Shown: positions 36,560-46,092, counted from the stretch's first letter. The stretch is 46,743 nucleotides of DNA from an uncultured Pseudomonadota bacterium (GCA_950059285.1 CATLTV010000016.1:1-46743), one strand, 5' to 3'. Notes: generated by a model from the letters alone, not told the origin. Numbers and translations: made by a program.

Positions 36560-38053
36560 ATGGCGATGCAGCAATACATGGTAGCGCGACAGCAGATGTC
36601 GCAACAATTGCGCATGACACCGCAGTTGCAACAGGCGATCAAGCTCCTTCAGCTCTCACGCATGGAATTGATCTCAAAGGTTCAGCAGGAGATGGTCGAG
36701 AACCCTGTCCTGGAGGAGGTCGTGGACTCCTACGAGGTGGAGAGCCTCAAGCAGCAGGAATCCAATGTTGGCGAGGGCAAGGTTCGGGAGAAGAGCTCTG
36801 AAGAGTCTGTGGCAGAGGTCAAGGCGGATGAGCGCGACATGACCAGCGTGGACTGGGAGAACTATATTGATAGCTTCAGTTCTCCGATGCCGACATCAAG
36901 TTACAAGGGATTGTCTACAGAAGACATGCCTGGGTTGGAGCAGACGCTGTCGACCTCGGAGAGCCTTGTGGACTTTTTGCTTGAGCAATTGCGCGAGGTA
37001 GACTTTGATGAGCAGCAACAGTATATCGCCTTGATTCTTATCGGGAATTTGACGCAGCAGGGGTATCTTAAAGGGCAGACCGTGGAGGAGATCGCGCTGG
37101 ATGTAGGCGCGGAGCTTGAGACGGTTGAGATCGTACTGGATGTGCTCCAGAGCTTTGAGCCGATTGGTGTATTTGCGCGTGATTTACAGGAGTGTTTGCT
37201 GATTCAGCTTGAGCGGCTGCACCCCAAAAACCGCATCGCTCGTAAGATTGTGGAAGAGCATATTCCAAACCTTGAGCGCAAGAGTTATGGCAAGATCGCT
37301 CGCGCATTATCGATTACACAGGCCGAGGTGCTTGATGCTGCACGTGTCATTGCAAGCCTTGAGCCTCGTCCTGGCCGTACTTACGAAGAGGACGAGACGC
37401 GTTACATCACTCCCGACATCTACATTCGTCAGATGGGCAATGAATATGCCGTGGTGTTGAACGAGGATGGTCTCCCCAAGCTCAAGATCTCAAGCTATTA
37501 CAAGCGAGAGCTCTCCAAGGGCAAGAATGGTACGACCAATGGCGACAAGAGCAAAAACGAGGCGCAAGACTATATCCAAGACAAGTTACGCGATGCAAAG
37601 TGGCTGATCAGGAGCATTTATCAGCGCCAGAACACGATCATGAAGGTCACCGAGAGCATCCTCAAGTTCCAGCGTGACTTCTTTGATTATGGCGTGGAGC
37701 ACCTCAAGCCACTGGTGCTTCGCGATGTCGCTGATGACATCGAAATGCACGAGTCCACAGTCAGTCGTGTCACCACCAATAAATACGTGCACACACCACG
37801 TGGGATCTTTGAGTTGAAGTTCTTTTTCAACTCCTCCATCACCAAACATGGTGGTGAAGATCTCGCGAGCGAAGCGGTGAAAGCAAAAATTCGTGAAATT
37901 ATTTCTAACGAAAATCCCAAGAAACCACTGTCCGATTCCAAGATCGTAAAGATCCTCTCCGAGGAGAACATCGACATCGCTCGACGTACTGTAGCCAAGT
38001 ACAGAGAGATGATGGGAATTCTGTCCAGCTCAAAGCGCAAACAGCTGCTCTGA
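36560..38053 (+). CDS. rpoN: RNA polymerase sigma-54 factor
   Basis: 497 residues; GGAGG lies eight bases before the ATG. The Gln/Leu-rich activator-interacting region I (MTPQLQQAIKLLQLSRMEL) is at residues 18-40 and an acidic region II at ~55-110. The core-binding domain follows, and the RpoN box ARRTVAKYRE is near residues 474-483. It directs transcription from -24/-12 promoters with AAA+ activators, which are plentiful in Myxococcota. It is followed by hpf, as in many bacteria. Confidence 0.97.
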   Translation: MAMQQYMVARQQMSQQLRMTPQLQQAIKLLQLSRMELISKVQQEMVENPVLEEVVDSYEVESLKQQESNVGEGKVREKSSEESVAEVKADERDMTSVDWENYIDSFSSPMPTSSYKGLSTEDMPGLEQTLSTSESLVDFLLEQLREVDFDEQQQYIALILIGNLTQQGYLKGQTVEEIALDVGAELETVEIVLDVLQSFEPIGVFARDLQECLLIQLERLHPKNRIARKIVEEHIPNLERKSYGKIARALSITQAEVLDAARVIASLEPRPGRTYEEDETRYITPDIYIRQMGNEYAVVLNEDGLPKLKISSYYKRELSKGKNGTTNGDKSKNEAQDYIQDKLRDAKWLIRSIYQRQNTIMKVTESILKFQRDFFDYGVEHLKPLVLRDVADDIEMHESTVSRVTTNKYVHTPRGIFELKFFFNSSITKHGGEDLASEAVKAKIREIISNENPKKPLSDSKIVKILSEENIDIARRTVAKYREMMGILSSSKRKQLL

Positions 38054-38058
38054 GGCGG

Positions 38059-38156
38059 GTGATATCAGGGCCATGTTATTTGGTCGTTGTGCCAAGAAAC
38101 TGCTTTGCAGCGACCCTCCACAGGCGTTATGCTGAAGGATACAGGGCCTTGATATC
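38059..38156. other. Structured rpoN-hpf intergenic element
   Basis: TGATATCAGGGCC (38059-38071) pairs with GGCCTTGATATCA (38144-38156) with one G.T position. Inside, GGTCGTTG (38081-38088) pairs with CAGCGACC (38107-38114). Together they could form an about 100-nt closed structure directly after the rpoN stop, acting as a processing site, leader or small RNA. Confidence 0.4.
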
Positions 38157-38250
38157 AAGAGGACGGTACTTAGTGTCGATACTGTTCACTGCCTCACTAT
38201 CTTTGGGGCCCATCGTTTACCCATAAAACTGTACTAACGCGGAGTCGTCT

Positions 38251-38925
38251 ATGAACACAACAGTCTCCTTTCGTCATATGGATTCATCTCCAGCTCTTCG
38301 AGACTATGCCACTCGTAAATTGGAAAAAGTGGTAGATAAGTATGTACACGGTCGAGTGGATTCGACCGTCGTCATGAGCGTGGAAAAATTCCGTCACATT
38401 GCCAAATTCACTGTGCAAATCAAGAACCTCACAGTGAAGGGAGACTCCAGCAGCGAGGATATGTACAGCTCAGTTGACCTCGCCCTCGACAAGATCGAGC
38501 GCCAGCTGCGCCGTCACAAGGATCGTCTGCGCGATCACAAGCCCCACCACTCTGGAGATTCTGGTAAGTCCTTCAGAATGAGCGTCGTGACACCTCCTGG
38601 TGCTGACGATGCTTCCTACGATGAGGACTTTGAAGAAGATTACAAAAACTACCCCGCCGAGTCCGATGAGGCTGCTCCTGAGGCAGAAGCTGCTCCTGAA
38701 GCCGCTGCATCTGAGGACACTGTGGAGGTGACCACAAAGAGTGGCACTGTCGCTGTTCAGCGTCAGCGCGACTACGAAGCCAAGGTACTCTCTGTTGAAG
38801 AGGCTGCGCTTCAGCTTGAACTTCTCAGCGATCGTGAATTCTTCGTCTTCACAAACGCCGAGTCCAAAGAGATCAACATCATCCACCGTCGTGCGGATGG
38901 CACATTCGGTTTGATTGAGACCTGA
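38251..38925 (+). CDS. hpf: Ribosome hibernation promoting factor, long form
   Basis: 224 residues; GGAG lies six bases upstream. The N-terminal HPF/YfiA domain (1-100) has the basic surface helix KIERQLRRHKDRLRDHKP. An acidic Ala/Glu-rich linker (~115-165) leads to the C-terminal dimerisation domain (~168-224: SVEEAALQLELLSDREFFVF, INIIHRRADGTFGLIE). The long form makes 100S ribosome dimers on its own. It is preceded by rpoN and followed by a 25-bp-arm hairpin. Confidence 0.95.
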   Translation: MNTTVSFRHMDSSPALRDYATRKLEKVVDKYVHGRVDSTVVMSVEKFRHIAKFTVQIKNLTVKGDSSSEDMYSSVDLALDKIERQLRRHKDRLRDHKPHHSGDSGKSFRMSVVTPPGADDASYDEDFEEDYKNYPAESDEAAPEAEAAPEAAASEDTVEVTTKSGTVAVQRQRDYEAKVLSVEEAALQLELLSDREFFVFTNAESKEINIIHRRADGTFGLIET

Positions 38926-38948
38926 TTGTCGAAATCATCGTTCTGATG

Positions 38949-39000
38949 TAAAGAGAGAGGCAGTGTTTTTGCTCAAGCAAAAACACTGCCTCTCTCTTTA
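38949..39000. terminator. Long perfect hairpin after hpf
   Basis: A 25-bp perfect inverted repeat (38949-38973 with 38976-39000) with a 2-nt spacer. It starts 23 bp after the hpf stop. T5 lies inside the arm near the loop; the outer end is CTCTCTTTA, giving only a short T-run. Confidence 0.68.
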
Positions 39001-39027
39001 TTTATCTTGTTCAAGGAGCGTTGAGAT

Positions 39028-40908
39028 ATGTCAGTAAATCGCCTTAAAAGCAAACCTTTTGGCCTCTGGTCAAGCCCAATCAGTCCCAGAGACCTCGCAG
39101 GACAGATGCGTCTGATGGACGCCCTCGCGCTTGAGCAAGGCGTGATCTGGGCTGAAGGTCGCGGAAAACAGGGCATGGTCGTCTACCAACAAGGTGTGGA
39201 TGCTCCTCGTGACCTGTTCACCGAGCAGAGCGCGCGCGGTGGCGTGGGTTATGGTGGCGGTGAGATCGCTGTACATGGCTCGGACTACTACTTCTCGGGT
39301 GGAGATGGTCGCCTCTGGAAAGGAAGCCTCACACATGGTGCTCCCGCTCCTCTTACACCCAAATTCGGCAGCATTGCGTCTCCTACACCTTCTCCCGATG
39401 GCACGCATGTCGCTTATGTGCACACCGCAGGTGGACAGGACTCCATCGCGCTTGTGGATGCACATGGCAAGAAATGGCCCCTCAAGCTTGTTGAAGGCGC
39501 GGATTTCTACATGCAACCTGCCTGGCACCCCGAACAAACTCACCTCGCCTGGATTAGCTGGGACCAACCCCAGATGCCCTGGGATGGAACACGTCTTGAG
39601 CTTGCTCGCGTACACATTGGGGCACATGGCGTCAGGCTTGATGAGCCTGTGGTAATTGCTGGTTCCGCGGATGTCTCTGTGCAACAACCTTGCTTCTCTC
39701 CTGATGGTCGATTCCTCGCGTATGTGAGCGATGAGTCTGGCTGGCATCAGGTCTATGTGCGCGATATCAAGGGGAATACTGTCCTTCAGTTGTCCGACGT
39801 TGAGGCAGATCATAGCACGCCAGGTTGGATTCAGGGACTGCGCCATATCGCGTGGTTGCCTGATGGTTCGGGCGTCCTTGCGTTGCGCCATTCAAAAGGT
39901 TTCTCGGAGCTGTGGTGTTACACGCTTGCTGGTGAGTCCTACAAGGTTCCTGGTCTGGAGGAGTACACGTCTCTGGCTCAGATCAGTGTCAATGAGGCTC
40001 AGGAAGTTGTGTTGTTGGCGTCCTCTTCTTCAATTCCATCAAGGGTTGTGGTCCTTGATCAAAACGGTGATGTGCGCGTTGTGCGTCGCGCCAGCGCAGA
40101 GCTTGTTGAGCCCGATGCGCTTGCCGACGTGCAGCCCATTAGCTGGGAGTCGCTCGATGGCAGCATTGTGCATGGAAACTACTACGCGCCAACGTCCACA
40201 CGTTTCTGTGGAGAAGGCAAACCTCCCGTGATGGTGATGATTCACGGTGGTCCTACATCTCAGGCGGTGGCAGGCTGGAATAGCAAGGTTCAGTTCTTTG
40301 CGACTCGAGGTTATGCTGTGGTGGAGGTGAACTATCGCGGCTCCACAGGCTATGGTCGTGATTACATGACGGCGCTGCGTGGAAACTGGGGCGTATATGA
40401 CATGGAAGATGCTGTGTCTGCGGTGAAGTATCTTGGCGAGGAAGGGCTCGCTGATCCTGAGCGTGCTGTGATTATGGGCGGAAGTGCTGGTGGTTATACC
40501 GTGCTGCACGCGCTGGTGAAACATCCTGGTGTGTTTGCCGCAGGTATCTCGATGTATGGCATCTCCAACCTGTTTGCGCTCGCTGCCGGGACACACAAGT
40601 TTGAAGCTGCATACAACGATTCTCTCATTGGTCCTCTGCCTGCCGCATCCAAGGAGTACAACGAGCGCTCACCCATTTTCTTTGTGGATAATCTGAGCGA
40701 TCCTGTCGCCATTTATCAGGGCGACGAAGATGGTGTGGTCCCTCCTGATCAGGCCGAAGAGATTGTGGCGAGCTTAAAAGAGCGTGGCGTGCCTCATACC
40801 TACCATCTCTATGCGGGTGAAGGACATGGCTGGCGCAAGCCCGAAACGATTGAGCATTTTTACAGCTCAGTGATTGAGTTCTTGAATCAATATGTTGTGT
40901 ATAAGTGA
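39028..40908 (+). CDS. S9-family prolyl oligopeptidase-like peptidase
   Basis: 626 residues; AAGGAG lies nine bases before the ATG. The N-terminal half is a beta-propeller (~60-350, WD40-like TolB motifs such as SPDGTHVAYV and SPDGRFLAYVSD). The alpha/beta-hydrolase domain follows, with oxyanion motif MIHGGPTSQ, nucleophile Ser486 in GGSAGG, the likely acid Asp568, and His600 in GEGHGW. It cleaves short peptides after the propeller filter. No signal peptide is seen, so it is probably cytoplasmic. Confidence 0.93.
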   Translation: MSVNRLKSKPFGLWSSPISPRDLAGQMRLMDALALEQGVIWAEGRGKQGMVVYQQGVDAPRDLFTEQSARGGVGYGGGEIAVHGSDYYFSGGDGRLWKGSLTHGAPAPLTPKFGSIASPTPSPDGTHVAYVHTAGGQDSIALVDAHGKKWPLKLVEGADFYMQPAWHPEQTHLAWISWDQPQMPWDGTRLELARVHIGAHGVRLDEPVVIAGSADVSVQQPCFSPDGRFLAYVSDESGWHQVYVRDIKGNTVLQLSDVEADHSTPGWIQGLRHIAWLPDGSGVLALRHSKGFSELWCYTLAGESYKVPGLEEYTSLAQISVNEAQEVVLLASSSSIPSRVVVLDQNGDVRVVRRASAELVEPDALADVQPISWESLDGSIVHGNYYAPTSTRFCGEGKPPVMVMIHGGPTSQAVAGWNSKVQFFATRGYAVVEVNYRGSTGYGRDYMTALRGNWGVYDMEDAVSAVKYLGEEGLADPERAVIMGGSAGGYTVLHALVKHPGVFAAGISMYGISNLFALAAGTHKFEAAYNDSLIGPLPAASKEYNERSPIFFVDNLSDPVAIYQGDEDGVVPPDQAEEIVASLKERGVPHTYHLYAGEGHGWRKPETIEHFYSSVIEFLNQYVVYK

Positions 40909-40913
40909 CTGAT

Positions 40914-40987
40914 TTGAAACAAAAAACCAAAGGGTCGGGGTGAGTTGTTTAAACGACTCACCCCGACCCTTTGGTTTTTTGTTTCAA
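40914..40987. terminator. 74-bp near-perfect palindrome after S9 peptidase
   Basis: 37-bp arms with no spacer and a single T/G mismatch (centre GTTT|AAAC). A6 and T6 runs lie inside the outer third, so both directions end in a U-rich stretch. It starts 5 bp after the stop codon and is the longest palindrome in the window. Confidence 0.75.
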
Positions 40988-41066
40988 TTGTTTGCACAAT
41001 GTGACCTGACGCTTACGACAGAGTGTGTGTGGAAGATACAATGTTGATGTGTGGTGGAGACAGGTC

Positions 41067-42542
41067 ATGCGAACAGTAAAGAGTCAAAAACGTGATAGAG
41101 TCTACGGGTGGTGTGTGGGTGCATGTCTTGTGGCGCTGGGGCTTGGCTGTGTCATTGACAACAGTGAGGAGTTAGAGCCGCTGGAGATTCAGTGCATTGC
41201 AGGTGAGTCGGACAGGCAGTGCAGTGGCGGCGAGACGACAGTATTTGACGCCAGCCCACTGGCGTTCAACTCGGCGGTTGCAAACCTGGATGACGATGAC
41301 ATCGATAAGTTTGAGCTTGGACAACATGTGTTCACAGTCTCTTTTCAGACAGGCAACGGTTTTGGGGGTGATTTCAAAGGTGTTGGTCCCCGTTTCAATG
41401 ATAGCTCGTGTGGTGGGTGTCACCTGGGCAATGGTCGCGCCAATCCTTATGACAATCGTGGACAACCTACACCTGCGTTGTTGGTACGTGTCAGCAAGCT
41501 TGATGCACAAGGTGTGGCACATCCTCTTGATGCCTATGGTTCGCAGTTACAGCCTCAGGGGGTGAGCGATCGTTTTGAGGACATTGGCGGAGAGGTCGAT
41601 ATTTTTGTGCGTTGGGAGACGACCACAGGAGCCTTTGATGATGGTACTCCATACGAGCTGGTGAGGCCTGACTTTTCCTTCTCAAACCCTGCGCATGGTC
41701 GTTTTGAGCAGGGCTTTGTGTATTCCCCACGCGCCACATCATCCATGATTGGACTTGGGCTGCTTGAGGCGATTCCTTCCTCTCAGATTCTTGCTCAGGC
41801 AGATCCTGATGATGAGGATCAGGATGGCATTTCGGGTCGTCCTAACATTCATAGAGATGAGGTTACAGGTGCGCGCAAGGTAGGGCGATTTGGCTGGAAG
41901 TCTTCTCATGCGACCTTACAGGATCAGAACGCGGCGGCGATGCTTGGTGATATCGGTGTGGTTTCACGCCATGTGCGCACCAAGGATTGCAATGTGGCGA
42001 TGCCTTCTTCTCCATGCACTGATGTCGACGGGGTATTGCAAGGTGAGGTCGAGATCGAGGATCATTTCATGGATGCGCTTGATTTCTACACGCGTCACAT
42101 TGCGCCACCTGCGTCAAGATTTGGCCATTTTGAAGAAGGGGGGCTTCATCAGGAAGGGTTGGAATTATTTGAGGAATTGGGTTGTGATGCTTGCCATACG
42201 CCATCGTGGACCACAGCCTCTGGACACCCCAACAAAGCGCTTGCTGGTCAGGTGATCTTCCCATACACCGACTTGCTTTTGCATGACATGGGTGAGGGGC
42301 TTGCAGATGGTCGTCCTGATGGCGAAGCCAATGGTCATGAGTGGAGGACTGCACCGTTGTGGGGTCTTGGCCTTGTGGACACGGTGAATGATCATCAGCG
42401 CTTCTTGCATGATGGAAGGGCTCGCAACGTGAGCGAAGCGATCTTGTGGCATGGTGGAGAGGCTGCTGCTAGCCGAGATCTGTACAAGGCGCTGGATTCC
42501 TCCGAGCGCCGCAAGCTCATTGCATTTTTAAATGCGCTTTGA
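41067..42542 (+). CDS. Di-heme oxidoreductase-like lipoprotein (DUF1111)
   Basis: About 491 residues from the ATG at 41067, with GGAG seven bases upstream; an earlier ATG at 41025 is unsupported. A hydrophobic signal ends in lipobox LGLGC. Two CxxCH heme sites are visible, CGGCH near residue 113 and CDACH near 373, and the spacing between them fits the DUF1111 di-heme family, once called thiol oxidoreductases. It is predicted to be a periplasmic or outer-membrane lipoprotein in electron transfer. The mature N-terminus is acidic. Confidence 0.88.
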   Translation: MRTVKSQKRDRVYGWCVGACLVALGLGCVIDNSEELEPLEIQCIAGESDRQCSGGETTVFDASPLAFNSAVANLDDDDIDKFELGQHVFTVSFQTGNGFGGDFKGVGPRFNDSSCGGCHLGNGRANPYDNRGQPTPALLVRVSKLDAQGVAHPLDAYGSQLQPQGVSDRFEDIGGEVDIFVRWETTTGAFDDGTPYELVRPDFSFSNPAHGRFEQGFVYSPRATSSMIGLGLLEAIPSSQILAQADPDDEDQDGISGRPNIHRDEVTGARKVGRFGWKSSHATLQDQNAAAMLGDIGVVSRHVRTKDCNVAMPSSPCTDVDGVLQGEVEIEDHFMDALDFYTRHIAPPASRFGHFEEGGLHQEGLELFEELGCDACHTPSWTTASGHPNKALAGQVIFPYTDLLLHDMGEGLADGRPDGEANGHEWRTAPLWGLGLVDTVNDHQRFLHDGRARNVSEAILWHGGEAAASRDLYKALDSSERRKLIAFLNAL

Positions 42543-42559
42543 TTGAGCACAGGAGCACC

Positions 42560-42631
42560 AAGCAAAGAGATAGCAAGAGGGCGACTGGAGGATTACAATC
42601 CTCCAGTCGCCCTCTTGCTATCTCTTTGCTT
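42560..42631. terminator. Long perfect hairpin between convergent genes
   Basis: A 35-bp perfect inverted repeat (42560-42594 with 42597-42631) with a 2-nt spacer, lying between the convergent di-heme and TonB-receptor genes. It is placed 17 bp and 13 bp from the two stop codons, so it probably serves both. T4 follows only on the plus-strand side. Confidence 0.75.
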
Positions 42632-42644
42632 TTATTGGCGTATT

Positions 42645-44999
42645 TTAGAATTTTGCTTCAGCACCAGCGATAAACTCACGTGCGCCTGTGATGAAGACGC
42701 CATTGGTGGAGCGCGTTGAGATCACGCGTTGATCGAGCAAGTTTTTCCCAAGCATGTAGAAGGTTGTGTTCCACGGGATGTGTGCGTAGGTGAGTCGCGC
42801 ATCGATGCTTGTTCTTGCTGGGATGGGACCACGAATGCCATTTGCGCTGGGTGTGGTGATGTTCTCGATCTCGGAGAAGCTTTCGCTGGTGTAACGCGCA
42901 GCGAGCATGGCAGCAAACCCGAGTGGATGTTCTGCACCAATTTGTGCGCTGGCGCGGTGTTTTGGCACGTAAGGAACGGAGTTTCCAACCAGAGGAGTTC
43001 GCCACTGATCGCCGAGCGTGGCGTGTGTGTAGGAATAGTTCAACAACACGGGGAAGCGCAGGATCGTACGGAAGTACTGGAATGGGTCGGCTTGAAGGGA
43101 AGTTTCAACACCAAGATGGCGTGTGTTTCCTGCCTCAAAAGCCGCATTGTTCTGTGCTGTCAATGATGTGATAGGGAGCGTCAGGTTTTTTGTTTCAATC
43201 CAGAATCCCGAGACATCAAGAGAGAGCTGATTTTTGTCATAAAGTCGTGAGCCAAGCTCGAAGTTCCACGCGTATTCAGGGACGAGGTTGACTTCATCGT
43301 CAATCAGGGAGCTTGCAAGGCGTTCTTCAGGAATCGCCATGCTTCGGTGAGCGCTGGCAAAGATCGTGACATGCTTGCCAAGATCAAGCGAGGAGCCAAC
43401 ACCAGGAAGCAATGAGGTTGATGTATCACCACCATCACGCGGCGGGTTAAAGTCGACAGGCTCCCCATCAAAGGTATCTCGCCAGACACGTCGTTCCGAT
43501 CGCAAGAACTCAAGGCGAACGCCTGGTTCTACGCGAAGCTTGTCTTTAAGGAAGAAGAAGCGCCCAAGAGAATAGGCGGCAAGTGTGCGGCCTGTGCGTT
43601 CTTCATCAAGCAGAGAGGTGCCTGATGGAGAACCTCCATGTTGACCACGTTGTTGTTCGCGATCGATGTCCTCCTGAGAGCCGCGCAGGCCCATAATAAT
43701 TTCAGAGCGTCCAAGTTTTCCAAGATCAAGGTCGAGTGTCAGCCTGCTCTCGGCGCCAAGTGTGCTGTAGCGCTCGTTGATGATGTCTGTGGAGTCAAGG
43801 AAGTACAGTGAGCCATTGTCCTGGGTAGACGAGGTGTTGCCACCAAGAATAACACGCTCGTAGCCATCCAGAGAGCGCTCCTGTCGGTCAAAGCGCTGTT
43901 GCTGGACGTGTCTACTCATGGTGTTTGCCCAGAGGCTAGTCTGGAGCATTCCTACATCGCCAACCACATATGTGTGTTGGATGCTTGCAGCGAGTCGATC
44001 CAACTCATTGCGATCGTAAGGCGCGACCACGGTGTTGGGGTCTTGCTCATAGATGTTTTGTGTCAGGCCAGTTCTTGATGCGCGTGAGAACTCATCATAA
44101 ATGGAGAGTTTTGCGCCAAACCAGGAGCGTTCCGAGGGCTGAAGTCGAAACTTGGCCGAGAGATCTGTGGCGACGAGATCCAGTGATTGAGGGCCTTCAA
44201 AGCGTCTGTGGTGAGCCTCAAAGAGGTAGCCCACCACCCCCTTGGTATCGCCAATGGATGCACCAATGTTCATGCGGCCAAACGAGCCGCCTTGAAAATA
44301 GCCCGATGTGGTGAACGCGCGTGGAGGCGCGTGTGTAATGAGGTTGATCGCACCACCCATATTTTGTGGTCCGTAGAGGATTGAACTTGACCCTGTAAGT
44401 TGCTCGACTTTCTCGATTTTCTCAACGGGTGTGGTGTAAAGAATTGAGCCGTCGAGGTAGGGCGCAGCCGCGATGGCGATGCCATCTTCAAGCACAAGTG
44501 TGTAGGTGCTTTGTGTGGGGGGGAAGCCGCGCATGCCAAGGTTTAATCGCAGGCCCATGGGGTCGACATTGGCGATTGTGACATTGGGCAGGTACTCCAG
44601 AAGTTCAGCGGTGGAGCGTGGCGCGATGCGGTCGATTTGTTTCTGTGTCAGCGTATGAGCGCTGCCTGCGGTGTCACGACGGTCACGTTCATTGGGGCCA
44701 ATAAGCTCAATGTCGAGTGGAAGCGTTGACCAGATATCGAGGTTCACAAACTCGATCAGGGGTGCTTCTTCTGCGATGAATTCGCCTTCAACCTCGCCTT
44801 CAACGAACGTATCGTCCTCTTCAAACTCTTCTTCAGGTTCGATGGTGTCATCGTCACCTTCGGAGGCCACCTCTGTGGAGGGAGCGCTCTCGGCGGCGTC
44901 CGGGGTGTCTTCTGGTTGTGGCGTATCCTGAGCGAACAGGGGGCTAGATGCGCCAAAGATAAGGATAGAGCAAAGCGAGGCGATATGGCTTCTTTTCAC
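42645..44999 (-). CDS. TonB-dependent outer-membrane receptor
   Basis: 784 residues. GTG start, with GAGG seven bases upstream. A signal peptide ends near PLFAQD, and an acidic extension (~25-80) follows. The plug domain has TAELLEYLPNVTIANVD, LNLGMRGFPP and YGPQNMGGAINLITHAPP. The 22-strand barrel ends in ...GAEAKF with a terminal aromatic. It is closest in style to FecA-like ferric-chelate receptors, but the ligand cannot be told. It is downstream of tonB in one iron-controlled unit. Confidence 0.92.
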   Translation of the reverse strand: MKRSHIASLCSILIFGASSPLFAQDTPQPEDTPDAAESAPSTEVASEGDDDTIEPEEEFEEDDTFVEGEVEGEFIAEEAPLIEFVNLDIWSTLPLDIELIGPNERDRRDTAGSAHTLTQKQIDRIAPRSTAELLEYLPNVTIANVDPMGLRLNLGMRGFPPTQSTYTLVLEDGIAIAAAPYLDGSILYTTPVEKIEKVEQLTGSSSILYGPQNMGGAINLITHAPPRAFTTSGYFQGGSFGRMNIGASIGDTKGVVGYLFEAHHRRFEGPQSLDLVATDLSAKFRLQPSERSWFGAKLSIYDEFSRASRTGLTQNIYEQDPNTVVAPYDRNELDRLAASIQHTYVVGDVGMLQTSLWANTMSRHVQQQRFDRQERSLDGYERVILGGNTSSTQDNGSLYFLDSTDIINERYSTLGAESRLTLDLDLGKLGRSEIIMGLRGSQEDIDREQQRGQHGGSPSGTSLLDEERTGRTLAAYSLGRFFFLKDKLRVEPGVRLEFLRSERRVWRDTFDGEPVDFNPPRDGGDTSTSLLPGVGSSLDLGKHVTIFASAHRSMAIPEERLASSLIDDEVNLVPEYAWNFELGSRLYDKNQLSLDVSGFWIETKNLTLPITSLTAQNNAAFEAGNTRHLGVETSLQADPFQYFRTILRFPVLLNYSYTHATLGDQWRTPLVGNSVPYVPKHRASAQIGAEHPLGFAAMLAARYTSESFSEIENITTPSANGIRGPIPARTSIDARLTYAHIPWNTTFYMLGKNLLDQRVISTRSTNGVFITGAREFIAGAEAKF

Positions 45000-45111
45000 A
45001 ACGAGACCTCAAGCAAGAAGGGGTATGCATCACGATGTGTGAATGTGATGTAGTTAAAATACAACGAGAGGTTGTATCAGGGAGGGCTTGAGGATGGCAA
45101 TAAGAGTTGGG

Positions 45112-45131
45112 CAAGATCTGATCAGATCTTG
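45112..45131. repeat. 20-bp perfect palindrome across the tonB stop codon
   Basis: CAAGATCTGATCAGATCTTG, a perfect palindrome with 10-bp arms, includes the tonB stop codon. As RNA it gives a 7-bp stem with a 6-nt loop. It could be an operator or a site tuning tonB and receptor expression. Confidence 0.5.
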
Positions 45132-45991
45132 TAGCGAATCGGGATGGTGAGGCTTTTGGTGTTCCAGCCAAGTTCCTGAGGAGGGGCAGGGAGTTTTTTC
45201 AGCGAGCGAATCGTCTGAATAGCGCCTTCATCCAGGGCTTTATGTCCCGAGGATTTGCGTACTTTGACGGCAATGATTTCGCCATTTTTATCAAATTTGA
45301 CAAGGAGATACACTGTGCCCTGAAGGCGAGCGCGACGAGCGGCTCTGGGCACGAACTTATTCTTGTCGATGGTGGAGAAGAGGAGGCGTTTGTAGGCACG
45401 CAGAGCTCCCTTACGATCGACATTTCCTGCGGGCGCAGAGGGGATATGTTCGGTGACGGCAGCCGTGTCGGATGTCACGGGCGAATCGTGTGTGGTGCTG
45501 TTTCCCTGAGATGCAATGGAGACGCCCTGAGAGATGCTCTTTGCAGGGGCGATGTTTTCAGCAAGCGCGGCAGGTGAGGTAGGCGCCTCGGGGTTTTGTG
45601 TAGCAGCGGCGATGATTTTGAGTTTTTGAGTCTCTTCTGGCTCCTCGGGCTGAGGAGGTTTTGGCTGCTCTTTTTTGGGGGGCTTGGGGTCCTTTTTGAC
45701 GAGCTTCTTTCTGGGAGGTTTGGGTGCAACAGGAGGCGTTTGTGGCACTTCTTCTTTGGGTTGCGTGGTGCTCGCCAGGGGCTCATCTTCCTGGGCGGGC
45801 TCAACCTCGGTGGGTTGAGGAATGATGACAGGTTCGGGGAGTTTGATCGCGACAGGTCTGGCTGGTTTTACCGAGGCATCTACATAATGTGCAGGAGAGA
45901 GCGTATCCATGCCCCAATTCCCAAGCATGGCCCAGGTCACAAACGAGACCTGAAGCAGCGCTGATATAAGGATGGAGGATGGGAGTTGCAT
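45122..45991 (-). CDS. tonB: TonB family energy transducer
   Basis: 289 residues. The N-terminal membrane anchor is residues 5-27. A long Pro/Lys/Glu-rich periplasmic spacer follows (~45-130, with KPPKKEQPKPP), then the C-terminal TonB domain (~205-289: GTVYLLVKFDKNGEIIAVKV, SSGHKALDEGAIQTI, ending in IPIRYKI). It couples the proton motive force (with ExbB/ExbD, not in this window) to the receptor encoded 122 bp downstream. The ATG has no strong ribosome-binding site. Confidence 0.9.
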   Translation of the reverse strand: MQLPSSILISALLQVSFVTWAMLGNWGMDTLSPAHYVDASVKPARPVAIKLPEPVIIPQPTEVEPAQEDEPLASTTQPKEEVPQTPPVAPKPPRKKLVKKDPKPPKKEQPKPPQPEEPEETQKLKIIAAATQNPEAPTSPAALAENIAPAKSISQGVSIASQGNSTTHDSPVTSDTAAVTEHIPSAPAGNVDRKGALRAYKRLLFSTIDKNKFVPRAARRARLQGTVYLLVKFDKNGEIIAVKVRKSSGHKALDEGAIQTIRSLKKLPAPPQELGWNTKSLTIPIRYKI

Positions 45992-46073
45992 AGTTTATGT
46001 AAGTGTCCATGTCATCAGGGATTCGAGCCAACCGACCTCACTACTCATAGGATCAAGCGTAGCGTGTGTCAAT

Positions 46074-46092
46074 GATAATGAAAACAAGTATC
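46074..46092 (-). promoter_or_regulatory. Fur box upstream of tonB
   Basis: 19 bases matching the classical Fur consensus GATAATGATAATCATTATC at 15 positions, 83 bp before the tonB ATG. It covers the -10 and most of the spacer of the minus-strand promoter, the arrangement expected for iron-dependent repression. Confidence 0.7.

Noticed and set aside
38080-38110. Sigma-54 promoter before hpf
   Set aside because: GTGCCAAG...TTTGCA looks similar, but the GG and GC dinucleotides are not ten bases apart as required.
28-42631. The long hairpins as a mobile REP/MITE family or CRISPR
   Set aside because: Their sequences are unrelated to each other apart from short purine-rich outer ends, and there is no regular spacing, so they are neither copies of one repeat nor an array.
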